Assembly (NCBI RefSeq): GCF_014898055.3
Contig: NW_023601543.1
Span: 14,035,314-14,099,313, forward strand
Direction of reading: 5' to 3'
Source of the DNA: Talpa occidentalis
Taxonomy: Eukaryota; Chordata; Mammalia; Eulipotyphla; Talpidae
DNA length: 64,000 bases
Each line of letters opens with the position of its first letter. Within the stretch, counting starts at the first letter, position 1. The notes below the pieces were generated by a model. It was not told the origin of the DNA. It did not search any database and saw only the letters and a program-made list of their open reading frames with translations. Positions 10,373-20,599 of this stretch are shown here, piece by piece. The translations under genes were made by a program, and so were the position numbers.

Positions 10373-10925
10373 TTTAAACAGAATCACAAGAGTGTTGCAA
10401 GTACTTGACTGTACTTAATCCATTTTTAGTATGGATCTCATTGTCCATTTAAGTAATAATAACCAGTGTATATATTTGGAAGTAAGAGTAACAAACGATA
10501 ATGCCTCAATTAATCAATCCACTGATAGGAAAGTTCATTTGAATAATGTCAATCTCGTTCTTAGAGATATAGAGAACTAATGGAAGGCCTCAGTCCTTGG
10601 CTAGTGGTAGTGGCAGCCAAAGAGAAAGAGTGACCCAAGGCCGTTTGGTGGAAACAGTAATGGTCTGGTGTGTCTTTAGCACCAGAAGAACTGGTGTTGG
10701 CACATGTCCCATGGAAATAGATGAATACTCCACAAATCTGAGATAGTCTCCAATCTTTCCCTGGAGCATGGCTGCAATGGAATATTGTCTCTGACATTAC
10801 TCTGTAAAGGAAGTTGATGAACAAGAAGTCAATATTAATAGAAGTTTTCCTTTATAACTTTGAAAGATTGTCTAACTTTTCACTACCTCAAGGTACCTCA
10901 AGGTAGTCTTCCTACTGATTAATAG
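10373..10925. other. Unannotated stretch, nothing recognised
   Basis: No repeat I can name and no credible gene. Contains a small direct duplication CCTCAAGGTA near 10890. Confidence 0.4.
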
Positions 10926-10929
10926 TAGA

Positions 10930-11145
10930 GAACTCAAACATGTATTAGGTATCATGCTAAGTATTTTACATATATTATTTCATTTAAACCTCATACATTT
11001 TGCAGATGGATATTATCTCCATTGTGTAAATAAAGAAAAATGCAATTTTGTGAAAGTCATTCACTTGACCAAGTTAGGGAATGGACCAATAGGGTTTCAA
11101 ACTAACTCCAGAACCTGCTATCTTAACTACCACCATATATTGTAG
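10930..11145 (+). mobile_element. MIR SINE fragment
   Basis: MIR order is preserved: GTATTTTACATATATTATTT, TTTAAACCTCATA, TGCAGATGGATATTATCTCC, then CTTGACCAAGTTAGG and AACCTGCTATCTTAACTACC. Diverged, as expected for a pre-eutherian SINE. Confidence 0.75.
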
Positions 11146-11195
11146 TTTCCTTAGAGATAGGATAAGAAAACATTCTAGGTTGCTATAACAAGTAA

Positions 11196-11550
11196 ATGTC
11201 AGTGACTAAGCTGAGCCTCATGCCAGCAGTTCCTCCCAAATCCTACATACCTACCTGCCCGCGCCCCCATCCCCATGGGGTGATGATGTCTAGCTTGTAC
11301 AGGCTGGACCAAAGATTACAAAAAATACAAAAGAGAAAGGACAACATAAATGTTCTAATTTCTAAAATAATCATCCTTGAAGTTACATCTACACAACCTA
11401 AAGGGAATTTGTTACTCAGTGTTGGACACTGTGGCCAAGGCCAAACTGGCACATGTTTTAACTTTCAGGAACAAAACTGTCAAAGTCAGTTGATCATTCT
11501 TGTACTAGCATCAAAGGTGAAATGGATGCTATTTTCTTTTTCAAATTTTG
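11196..11550. other. Unannotated stretch
   Basis: A 125-codon open frame on the + strand (11196-11573) runs into the L1 tail and matches no family, so I treat it as chance. No repeat recognised before 11553. Confidence 0.35.
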
Positions 11551-11552
11551 TT

Positions 11553-13022
11553 AAAAGTAAAATATTTTATTGATGTGCCATTGGTTTACAATATTGTATA
11601 AGATTTATAACTCTTTAAATGTATGTCACCACCCCACCCCCACCCCCAAAGCACCCATAGTTCTCTAGCACAGTCCACTGGTCCCTCCCCACTTTGTTTC
11701 CCAGCCCCACGCTCCTCTTCTAATAGCCTCAGTTCCACAGCTAGATTTCTAAGATTTGTTTTGGTTTAGTTTTTTCTCTTCCTTTTTTTTTTTATATTCC
11801 ACGTGTGACTGAAATCATCCAGTATTTGTCTTTTTCTTTCTGACTTATTTCCCTTAGAGAATCTGCTGCAGTTCACCATCCACGTTGTCAAAAATGGCAA
11901 GATTTCATTTTCTTTTTTTATATATTTTTTAAAGATTTATTTATTTATGCATACAAGAACTGGGGTGCACGCCAGAGGTGCAGTGGGGAGGGGTGAGAGG
12001 ATTCACCAGAGATAGAGTGGGGAGCAGAACAGGCGAATTGACTGAAATACACTGCTGAGGGGAACAGTGGGTGAAGACAGGAGAGGTCTGCTGCACCATG
12101 TGGGTAGCTCCCTGGCTGGGGATTGAACTCGTTGTGCAGTGGCTGTGGTTAGGTTCATAGTGCTGATGCTTAACCCCTTGCACCACCAGGGAGGGCCCCA
12201 AGATTTCAGTTTCTTAATAACTGAGCAGTATATCAAGACTTGCTGTCTACTCAGTTTTTTGGGCACATAGGTTTTTTTTTTTTCCATAGGTTGGCTATTG
12301 TAAATAGTGCTGCAGTGAACACAGAAGTGCATATATCCCTTTCAATTAGTATTTTTTTTTTGCAAGCTTTAGTTAGATACCTAGGAGTGGAATTTCTAGA
12401 TCATAAAGTAGATCTAATTTTAATATTTTGAGAAACTTCCATATTGTTTTCCATAGGGGCTGGACAGTCTACATTCCCACCAAAAATGTACAAAGATTCC
12501 TTTTTCTCCACACCCACCCTAACATTTGTTGTGCTGGGTTTTTTGATGTGGATCATTCTCACTGGAGTGAGGTGGTGTCTCTCTGTGTTTTGATTTGCAT
12601 TTCCCTGATGAAGAGTGATGACAAACACTATTTTTTTCATGTGCCTGTTGGCCATCTGTATGTGTTCTTTGGAAAAGTGTCTATTCAGCTCCTCTGCCCA
12701 TTTTTGATTGGATTATTTGTTTTCTTTTTGTTAAGTTGTATGAATTCTTTGTAGTTCTTGGGTTTTAGCCCCTTGTCAGATGTATGATGTGTAAATATTT
12801 TCTCCCACTCAGTAGGGTATCTTTTCATTTTAATGACAGCTTCTTTTGCTGTTCAGAATGCTTTTAGTTTGATATAGTCCCATTTGTTTATTTCTACTTT
12901 TGTTTCCCTTGCCATAGGAGTCAAGTCCCCAAAGACATCACTGAAGCCAATGTCATGGAGTGTTTTGCCTGTGTTTGCTTCTATGTATTTTATTGTTTCT
13001 GGTCTCACATCCAAGTCTTTAA
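11553..13022 (-). mobile_element. L1 3' portion, interrupted by a nested SINE
   Basis: Antisense L1: 3' UTR end at 11553-11720, ORF2 C-terminal text around 11820-11900 (ACTGAAATCATCCAGTATTT), then after the SINE at 12216-13022 the antisense ORF2 words TGCAGTGAACACAGAAGTGC, AGGAGTGGAATTTCTAGATC, TTTGATTTGCATTTCCCTGA, CCCATTTTTGATTGGATTAT and CTTTTCATTTTAATGACAGC. ORF2 is frameshifted throughout. The SINE at 11915-12198 splits it. Confidence 0.92.
11915..12198 (-). mobile_element. tRNA-derived SINE nested in L1
   Basis: Antisense copy with tail AAAGATTTATTTATTTATG, body CACTGCTGAGGGGAACAGTG and head CACCACCAGGGAGGGCCC. Flanking duplication CAAGATTTCATTTTCTT (11898-11914) against CAAGATTTCAGTTTCTT (12199-12215), one mismatch. 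The B box is decayed, so it is older than the 10087 and 16035 copies. Confidence 0.92.
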
Positions 13023-13105
13023 TCTGAAATATTAATAGATGTTATTTTATGCCACTGCAAAAATGAGTGTCTATGCTTTAGAATAAAGAATCAATATAAA
13101 ATACT

Positions 13106-13660
13106 ATGTTGAGTGAGTTTGTAAGTCATATATGTTATGAGTTAAGAGAAATGTATAGGGGAATAAATAAAATCATGAATAAGAGTTGGGACTTCTCCAG
13201 AAGATTTAGAAAAGGAGTCCATGATGATGCAAGAGTTGGTCATCTAGTCATCCACGGGACTGTTGGAAATATTAAAAAATGTCGGAGATTTGCTTCATTA
13301 AATGTTTTAATGCCTTGCAACTACAAGAATGATGGCTGAAGAATTAAATATGGATGAAGAAGCTAACTTGCTCTGGAAGAAACCCTAAAAACAAGCAAAG
13401 TTTCTGAAAAGATGTCAATGCATTTTGAGTGATGAATGAAAACAGGAAGGACTTGACATTTGTTTTGAACTTTCAAAAGAAGCTCAGCAAAATAAGGTGT
13501 TCTTGAGCAGAATAGCAACCAGGATGGAAGATCATTTTTTCAGTGTGACCAAGAAATGAAAGTGCTAGAATCTTCAGAGGAAAACGTCAACATGTCAGAG
13601 ACCCCCAAATGGGTGCAAAATCTCACCACAGATGAGGATAATAGACTTGGGTTATTCTAC
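13106..13660 (+). pseudogene. Decayed mariner-type transposase
   Basis: Piecing frames together gives mariner landmarks in order. RRFRKG and ARVGHLVIHGTVGNIKKCR (13170-13285) resemble the mariner 'RSGRP...NIEKVR' helix-turn-helix segment. A +1 shift then gives MAEELNMDEE (from 13332, like 'IAEELGIS'). The stretch around 13415-13550 reads ILSDE-stop-KQEGLDICFE then VFLSRIATRM, like 'LTDEQKQRRVEVC...FLNRVITGDE'. CDQEMKVLESSEE (about 13540-13580) is like 'YDPETKRQSS'. The first catalytic Asp equivalent is lost. Probably a MARNA-like ancient element. Terminal repeats not found. Confidence 0.7.
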
Positions 13661-13669
13661 TAATAATGA

Positions 13670-15290
13670 GGGTACTGTCCATGTAGAATTTACCTCTCAA
13701 AGGCAGTGAATCAGATTAAAAGGTAACCCTAGAGGAATTGTGTGATTGGCTTCTTCACCATAGCAGCACTGTAATTGACAAATCACTTCTACAGTTTTAT
13801 ATCTGAGGGCATTCAAAAAATCCTTGTGGGTTGAATTCTGTCCTTGGCTCTTAGAACAATCTTAGTTCTATGCATGGGAAATATTAGGCCTACTCTAATT
13901 TGTCATCTGGCAAATTTACTTGGAATCCCACTTAATTTACATTCTTGTAGAATCCAAGTCTGTTATTTGTTCTTTCTACCTCAGAAAATTCAGACCTCTG
14001 AGACTAGGGTTTTTACTTGACTCTCATCAGGCCTTTCTAATCCTTACTTCAATACCATACTTCTACCTGTTCTTGGGATGCCTAGATCCTTTGTTTATTT
14101 CTTGCCTTGACCTCTTCTATTAGCACTGCTACATCTCCTTGACACTTTGGTCACCTACTTGAATTTGGTCCATAATATTTAGGTCCATAATATTTAGCTG
14201 ATATAAGCCCTGCTTCTCTCTCTTCTATTTAGACACTGGCCATCTCTTTCTTGGCCCAAAGGCCAAGACAATATTTAATGTCTTGTAATTTTAAGAATAC
14301 TAGTTTAAAAGTCCAATTTATTTGAATGGTACTGCTCAGGTTAATCTCCAAAGTTATTTATTAAATCAAGCTCCAAAAGACATTAGATCATTTGTAGAAT
14401 ACAAACACATCCTCGAAAGATGGATGTTAACCTCATCTAATGAGATTCAAAAGAACATGTCTAAAAATTTAAAGAAAACACCCCAAATAATGTCAAATTA
14501 CTTTGCTTTTAGCATCAATGGAATAAGTATATAGTCACCCAGTGGACTTCTATGAAAGGATAACACTCATTTGGATAAATAAATTCTCATGAGTTTGTTG
14601 CACAATCCCTCCTATTACTGTAGGAGTACTGTAAAATGCTTTTTGCTGTCATCTTTATTAAACAGCAAACTTGGCCAGCTAGAAGAGTATTAAGGCCAGA
14701 AACTCTGTTCCCACACTTGTGTCTTCTTTCATATTTACGCTAACAATGATCTTATGCTACAGATGAAGTTGAGGATAGAAGGTGAACTTGAGAAACCTGT
14801 AGGACATTAGAAGAGGAAGAAATGGAACGAATTAAAATTTAGAAGTTGTACAGCCCCTGCCAGAATCCCCTGAATATAGTGTGCCCCTGCTCGGGGCTTG
14901 TGTTACAATTAGCATTTGAATGCAGTGCTGAGACCCACCTCATTGACTGGGGGCCCTGATACCTGTGTACCTCTTGTCAGTCTGTTCCCCTGGACATACT
15001 GCCAGACATACTGCCTTAGGACATAATTATAGCCTTTCCCTGTGTAGTTCTGATGCCCCGAGGGCCACACACCTTTCCTATTTGGTAGCTTGGCCCTTTG
15101 TATTAAAACACTGATACAAATAGGTGCCTGTTGTTGAGAAAGGTGCTATCTGCAAACTTCCTCACACCAAGACAGAAGCCCACTCTGCCTCTTCTTTCTT
15201 CTGACTTGCCCATTCCAGGTTTCTTTTCCTTTTTCCTGAGCAGCTGCTGAGGCCCTAGCAAGCCATCTGGCTAAAACAGTGGGGGTGAAG
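13670..15290. other. Unannotated stretch
   Basis: Mostly AT-rich sequence without a named repeat. One short direct duplication near 14161-14197 (GGTCCATAATATTTA twice). No credible gene. Confidence 0.4.
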
Positions 15291-15299
15291 GTATAAATT

Positions 15300-15790
15300 G
15301 AAGCTAGTGCTCTTCTAATGCAGTGTGACAGTTTGTACTGATCAGGTTAATGAGGATAATTTCTTTTTGGCTTGTATAGAGGCATGAAAATTTAATCTGA
15401 TTTGCTATTAATTACTCTGTCCAGTCATTAACATAATACTTCACTAAACAGAGAAAATCTATTCACATTGCAGAAGCAAGTGTAGCAAACAAAGCACAAT
15501 AATAGAAAAGTGTTGCCCCTTGTGTTCAGCGGGGAAGCTGTGCTGCAACTGTGAGCAGGACATGCACTTTGACACGCTTCCCTCCAGTGAGGATGGGCCT
15601 TTCCGAGCCGAACACTCTCCCCCAGTTCCCTCCGGGGAATTGCACACGTTGGTGAGATGATAGGCAGGGAATACAGAGGTACATTGTGGTTTTGGGAACA
15701 GAGTGAAACTAATTGGCCCACAAGAAGATTAAATAAACACATCTTGACTGAGAGCAGCACAATGCTTTATCAAATAAATGAAATGACTTT
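15300..15790. other. Repeat-free stretch, possible conserved noncoding element
   Basis: No repeat or ORF family. Contains CTATTAATTAC with a TTAATTA homeodomain core at 15408-15414, several AATTTAATC/CATTAAC words, and a CpG-bearing patch at 15590-15650. The look suggests constraint but conservation cannot be tested here. Confidence 0.3.
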
Positions 15791-15794
15791 AAAT

Positions 15795-16010
15795 GGCTCC
15801 TTTTCATTATTTTATTAACAAGTATTTATTGAACAATTGTTCTGCTTTAAGGATGTTCTGGGTACTGAGGCTATAGTTCTAAGAAAACAGGTACAGATCC
15901 TGCCGTTGTGAGGATTATAGTCCAGGTAGAGGATCTCTCTCTCCCCTCCTCCCTCCTCCCCTCACTCCCTTTCCTCTTGTGAGAAAGAAAGGAGAAAGTC
16001 AGGGTGTTCT
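15795..16010 (-). mobile_element. L2 3'-end fragment, part 1
   Basis: ACAAGTATTTATTGAACAAT, then GATGTTCTGGGTACTGAGGC and AGGATTATAGTCCAGG are the antisense L2 3' end. The element resumes after the SINE at about 16380. Confidence 0.65.
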
Positions 16011-16034
16011 AAGAACATATTATAAAGAAACTGG

Positions 16035-16363
16035 GCCTCCCCGGTGGCGCAGTGGTTGAGTGCTGGGTTGCAAAGCTTCCCGCGGCCTCTGCGGCGCCGG
16101 TTCGATCCCCGGCTGCTCCCCGGCCACCGGAGGGAGGGTCCCACATGGCACGCAGACCTCTCCTGCTGCGCCCGCTGCTCTCCTCAGCAGTGTATTTCGT
16201 CAGTTTGCCTGTTCTGTTCACCACTCTGGCTCTGGTGAATTCTCTAACCCTCCCGCGCGTCTGACTGTACCCAGTGCTTGTATAAATAAACAAACAAATA
16301 AAAATAAATAAATAAAAATACATGCCTCTTAAAAAAAAAAGATTTAAAAAAAAAAAGGAACAA
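16035..16363 (+). mobile_element. tRNA-derived SINE, best preserved copy in the window
   Basis: Sense copy starting GGGCCTCCCCGGTGGCGCAG just inside the duplication. Intact RNA polymerase III A box TGGCGCAGTGG (16045-16055) and B box GGTTCGATCCC (16099-16109). Body CCTCTCCTGCTGCGCCC to CTGACTGTACCCAGTGC, tail TTGTATAAATAAACAAAC, then the extra 3' word TACATGCCTCTTAAAA. Flanked by ATTATAAAGAAACTGG at 16019-16034 and 16364-16379. Intact boxes do not make it a tRNA gene. The 3' word is shared with the 51946 copy. Confidence 0.95.
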
Positions 16364-16379
16364 ATTATAAAGAAACTGG

Positions 16380-16720
16380 ATAGGACCAAAGAAAGAAACA
16401 TGTGAAGGAGTGACAACGGGGAGAAAGAATAGAACGTGGGAATATTTGGGGACATAATGGAGTTTGAGGAACTTAAAGACATCAAGGGAGGGAAGGAATT
16501 CAGAGAGCAAGAAAGCAACAAAAAAAGAAACTGGAGATGGAGACAAGCGTCCTGTCTTTTTCAGCCATGCCTGGGCTCTAGATCAGCTGTACGTACCGAA
16601 TGTTGTGACAGGTAAAGCGGTCACTTCCATGAGGTATTTGGACTTTATCCTTAAGGGCCGTGGAAAGCTGTTGATGGTTTCTAAGCTCTGTTGATGTTAG
16701 GGTGGATGTTATTAAATTTG
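16380..16720 (-). mobile_element. L2 fragment, part 2
   Basis: Antisense L2 text such as TTGGACTTTATCCTTAAGGG and GTGGAAAGCTGTTGATGG, in register with the fragment at 15795-16010 once the SINE is removed. Confidence 0.55.
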
Positions 16721-17190
16721 CCAATGGCCAATACACGAAGTAACCCCTCAACCTATCTAAAAAACCCGAACTAAAAAACAAGACGTGTGCATGGAGCCAA
16801 CGAAGCATTGCCTCTCTGTACCTGCACAGAAGGCTAGGAAGAATCCCTGAGAGGCTGAAAAGTAATTACACTTCTACTCTGGATCCATGTCTTAACCACA
16901 AGGAGTGTGTTCTACAGGCTCTACTTCCTAATTGAGGGTAATTACAAGAAGTTAAAACTAGATTAGAGACAATTAGACCCTACACAAGAGGGAGTTCTGT
17001 GGGTGGTCGGGAAGGCAGTAGGAAGAACCAGCTTGGAAAGTGTTTTCCAAACTGCTTGACATTCTTTGACTCACATTGTTGGTGTTTTCTTTTTTTTTTG
17101 GGGGGGGGCGGGGGTGTCTGTATATGCTCCTAGCAGTGCTTGCCTGGAGAAAAATGAAGTGAAAAACAGCAACAACAACAACATATATCA
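16721..17190. other. Unannotated stretch with a T/G homopolymer junction
   Basis: No gene or named repeat. A T-run at 17089-17099 passes directly into a long G-run at 17100-17115 interrupted by one C. Confidence 0.4.
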
Positions 17191-17199
17191 CTGACAGCC

Positions 17200-18228
17200 A
17201 ATCAAGATTAACTTTTTCTGAAGCTAAAGTGCTTCATAAGCCAGAAGCCTATAAAATCAAAATAAAATGCTTCTGCACAGTGAAGGAGACTGTAAGAAAA
17301 ACAGAGAGACACTCTACAGAGTGGAAGAAAAAAAATTGCAAACCATATCATACAACTCAACAAAAAGAAAACAGGTAACCCAATCAAAAAATGGGCAGTT
17401 CTCCAAAGAAGACATACAGATGACCAATAGGGACTTGAAAAAAATGCTCATCATCACTTAACATCAAGGAAACACAAATCAAAACCACAACAGATACCAC
17501 TTCATACCCATGAGAATGGCTCATGTCCAAATGACCAGAAACAACAAATGCTGATGTGGGCGTGGACAAAACAGAACCCAATTATACTGCTGGCAGGAAG
17601 AGTGCAGGCCCTGTGGAAAGCTGTGTTTGGGTCTCTCAAAAGACTGAAGTTGGATCGGCCATGTGATCCAGCATTCCACTCCTGGGTATTTACCCAAAGA
17701 ACACAAAAACACTAATTCATAAGGAAGCCTGCACCCCTATGTTCATTGCGTACTATTTACAGTGGCCAAGATATGGAAACCATCTAAGTGCCCAAGGACA
17801 GATGATTGGATTAAGATGACATGGTATATGCGCACAAGGAATACTACTCAGCTATCAAAAATATAAACTCAGGCCATTTGCAGCAACATGGATGGAGCAG
17901 GAAGAGATAATGCAAAATGAGATAAGTCAGGAGAAAGATAAATATTGGATGGAATCACTAATCTGTGGAATATAGAGAAACCAAACTAAGAACCAGAGAC
18001 AGAAAACCTTATAAGCTAACTCTTGAAAACTGAATATATAACTGAAGCTTATAAAAGGGAGGGAGCAGTGGACTAGGAAAAAAGAGAGAAGGAAGCACAA
18101 ATGACTACAGTGGCGGACTGTGGGTGATTTGGTGGCGGGTACCCTGTGGTGGTGATTCCTGATGTTATCCTAATGTTATCCTAATGTTATCACAAATAAA
18201 AGAATAAATAAATTTATTATAAAAAATA
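17200..18228 (+). mobile_element. L1, 5'-truncated, sense orientation
   Basis: Encodes L1 ORF2 C-terminal text in shifted frames: CFCTVKETVRK, then IPLLGIYPKNTKT, EACTPMFIA, then a decayed counterpart of the WYIYTMEYYSAI block, and LRPFAATWMEQEE. The 3' UTR holds the words GGGAGGGAGCAGTGGACTAG and repeated CCTAATGTTAT, ending in an A-rich tail at 18210-18228. Several internal stops; dead. Confidence 0.93.
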
Positions 18229-18234
18229 GAAACT

Positions 18235-18900
18235 AAGAGGAGAGGAAGGTGAGGATTGCTTTGCAGTTACATTGAAGACAAATTATTTGAGCAACTACTT
18301 TTTTGTCCCTCTCTGGATCCAGAAAGATATTGTAGGAGTGGCGTGGCAAGCTTATGATCTTGTCTTGAAAGAGCTGCCAAGTCTACTTGAGAAGTTTGCA
18401 TCTGCTGTTGCATAAAGGAGGAGAAGGAAGCTGGTGAGGGTTGAGCTCAAGAGGTGGCCGGAAGCCAGGCTGAGGAGCCCTGACTCCACCCCGGGGGCAT
18501 AGAATCACTGAGGACAATAACCAGGGCAAGGAAGGGATCAGGTTTAGATTTTAGAAAGATACATTGGACCACTGTGGGGAGGGTAAATGAAGGGGCAGGG
18601 CAAGGAGCAAGATTGGGGGGGGGGGATCAATTGGAGTTGCTTATGGTGGGAGCTGGAGATATCTATGATCATGAGGAGGAAACTGGAGAGAAGAGGCCAG
18701 TGTGGGCAGAATAAAAGTGACTAACTTTACTGCCTTCATCCACCAAGCATCTATGGCTTTCATTAATCATTGATTCATTCAATCAACAAATAATTATGTT
18801 GCATCTGCTCTGTGCAGAGCACCATTCTAGGAGACACTAAGAGAAATAAGGAATATGTTATTCTAGTCTTCAAGAGGCTCCATTAACTAACTGTTCAAGT
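18235..18900 (-). mobile_element. L2 fragments
   Basis: Antisense L2 pieces: GGGATCAGGTTTAGATTTTA, GATACATTGGACCACTGTG, and the 3' end at 18760-18840 (TTCATTCAATCAACAAATAA, CAGAGCACCATTCTAGG). The text between 18240 and 18530 is less certain. The L1 at 17200-18228 lies directly upstream, possibly inserted into this L2. Confidence 0.5.
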
Positions 18901-19094
18901 GAGTGGGACAGTCAATAGCTGCTCTAGGATTTCAGGGATGGTTCTGAGCGGTAGAGAGGTGGTGATCTATGAAACTACAGATGACAAGGAGAATGTTCAT
19001 GAAGCCTGAGGATGCACAATAAAGGGCATTGCTAGGCAGCAGCTGAGGGTGTATACTGGAAAATACTACAGATACATTAGATGGGTAGGGTATG

Positions 19095-19175
19095 GTGAGA
19101 ATATGTGTATGTATGTGTTTGTGTGTGCGTGTAAGCATGCTTGTGCATGTGTGTGTGCACATGGGAGCAGGTGTG
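19095..19175. repeat. TG-rich low-complexity tract
   Basis: Imperfect GTGTATG/TGTGTG units, alternating purine and pyrimidine. Confidence 0.7.
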
Positions 19176-19211
19176 TAATGGAACCAAAAAACTTAGATCT
19201 AGCAGATATGT

Positions 19212-19215
<4 letters not shown>

Positions 19216-19253
<38 letters not shown>
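19216..19253. repeat. (GA)n microsatellite
   Basis: Uninterrupted GA run of about 19 units, followed by GAAGA variants to 19262. Long and perfect, so likely polymorphic. Confidence 0.95.
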
Positions 19254-19257
<4 letters not shown>

Positions 19258-19585
19258 AAGAGATTGAGAGACTTTTGTGGTAGACAAGTGAACAAGTTTG
19301 GGTCTTTTGAATTTTCCCATAAAAGGCATCTATGTATGGTGGTACTGCCTGACAGAATCACATTTGTCTGCCAAACTTAATTTCACCATGAAGGATTAAC
19401 TTGGAATTCTCAAGAACATGAGGCTAGGATCTGAAAGTGGGCCTCTGCTCTGCTGGTCATTTCCCTGGAAGAAGGGGGCAGCAATGGTCTGAATCCCCAA
19501 ATACTCAGTCAGCCTAGTGCCTGGCCTCCTTCACAGAAGCCCAGGTGACTCTGAGAAAAGGGACTCCCTAGGGATGGTGAGGGCC

Positions 19586-20539
19586 TTAGGTCCCCTTAGC
19601 ATAGGCCCACCGACTCACGAGCCTCCTCACTGCCTTCTTAACATCCTTGTTTCTCAGACTGTACACGATGGGGTTGATCATGGGGGTGACTACAGTGTAG
19701 AGCAGGGAGAAGATCTTGTTAAGGGTAGCCGCCTGGGTTGCCGTGGGAATGGCATACACTGTCCCCAGTGTCCCGTAATACAGAGTGACCACTATGAGGT
19801 GGGAGGAGCATGTGGAGAAGGCCCGTTGCTTTCCTGCAGCCGATGGGATTCTGAGGACGGCAGCAACAATGCGGACATAGGAGGCCACGGTGAGCAGGAA
19901 GGGCACCATGGTGACAAAGGTGGCCATGAGGAAAGTGGTTTTCGCCACTGTCTCGGAATCAGAACAGGCCAGCTTCAGCACAGGGGCTAGGTCACAGAAG
20001 AAGTGGTCAATCTCATCAGCTGTGCAGAATGGCAGCTGGAAAGTCATGGTGACTGTGAGCACGGGGGTCAGGAACCCCCCCAGCCAAGACCCACCTGCAA
20101 GCAGGATGCACGTGCGGATAGTCATGAGGTTTGGGTACTGGAGGGGGCTGCAGATGGCCAGGTATCGGTCATAAGACATGGCTGCCAGCAGAAAGCACTC
20201 CACGACTGCCATGGAACCGAAAAAGTAAAACTGGGCCGCACAGCCTGCAAAGGAAATGGCCTCGTGGCCCGAGAGAAGGGTCTGCAGCATCTTAGGGGAA
20301 ATTGAGGTAGTGTACCAGATCTCGAGGAAGGAGAAATTGGACAGAAAGAAGTACATAGGAGTTTGCAGGCTGCGATCAAGGGAAATGACTGTAAGTATGA
20401 CAATGTTCCCCATCAAGGTAACTACATAGACTCCCAGAAATATTCCGAAAAGGAAATACTGTAACCCATGGAGGCTCCCAAATCCCAGAAGAAGAAATTC
20501 TCTGATCATGGTCAGATTACCCATAGCTGTAAGACTCAT
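19586..20539 (-). CDS. Class II olfactory receptor, intact, single coding exon
   Basis: Seven-transmembrane odorant receptor GPCR, expected in olfactory cilia. Seen in the 317-aa product: NLT glycosylation site at 8-10, GN of TM1 at 44-45, PMYFFL at 61-66, TM3 Cys100, MSYDRYLAIC at 121-130, loop cysteines 172, 182 and 192, RAFSTCSSHL at 239-248, and TM7 PMINPIVYSL at 286-295. No disabling change. A TAA lies two codons before the first ATG. The second ATG (Met6, base 20524) has the better start context (G at -3, G at +4) and gives the usual MGNLT-type start. A strong splice acceptor TTTCTCTCTTTTTCTCAG precedes the ATG by nine bases, implying a separate 5' noncoding exon. Convergent with the 43-1008 OR; OR11/OR6-like from memory. 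Confidence 0.96.
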   Translation of the reverse strand: MSLTAMGNLTMIREFLLLGFGSLHGLQYFLFGIFLGVYVVTLMGNIVILTVISLDRSLQTPMYFFLSNFSFLEIWYTTSISPKMLQTLLSGHEAISFAGCAAQFYFFGSMAVVECFLLAAMSYDRYLAICSPLQYPNLMTIRTCILLAGGSWLGGFLTPVLTVTMTFQLPFCTADEIDHFFCDLAPVLKLACSDSETVAKTTFLMATFVTMVPFLLTVASYVRIVAAVLRIPSAAGKQRAFSTCSSHLIVVTLYYGTLGTVYAIPTATQAATLNKIFSLLYTVVTPMINPIVYSLRNKDVKKAVRRLVSRWAYAKGT

Positions 20540-20548
20540 GCATTAGAC

Positions 20549-20566
20549 CTGAGAAAAAGAGAGAAA
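20549..20566 (-). promoter_or_regulatory. Splice acceptor of the OR coding exon
   Basis: On the minus strand a 15-base pyrimidine tract closes with CAG, followed by GTCTAATGC and the ATG. OR genes typically have untranslated upstream exons spliced just before the start codon, so this is the likely acceptor. The donor exon is not identified. Confidence 0.65.
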
Positions 20567-20599
20567 TACAGCCAATTGGAAAAAGAGCAGTGCATCAGA

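Noticed and set aside
10139..10387. 82-codon ORF on the minus strand
   Set aside because: Lies entirely in the SINE at 10087-10359 and its flank.
16045..16109. Intact A and B boxes looking like a tRNA gene
   Set aside because: They belong to the SINE head. No tRNA cloverleaf ends or acceptor stem are present, and the copy has a tail and target duplication.
16009..16521. Overlapping ORFs in several frames at the SINE
   Set aside because: The GC-rich SINE body opens several frames at once; the peptides recur at every SINE copy and are not proteins.
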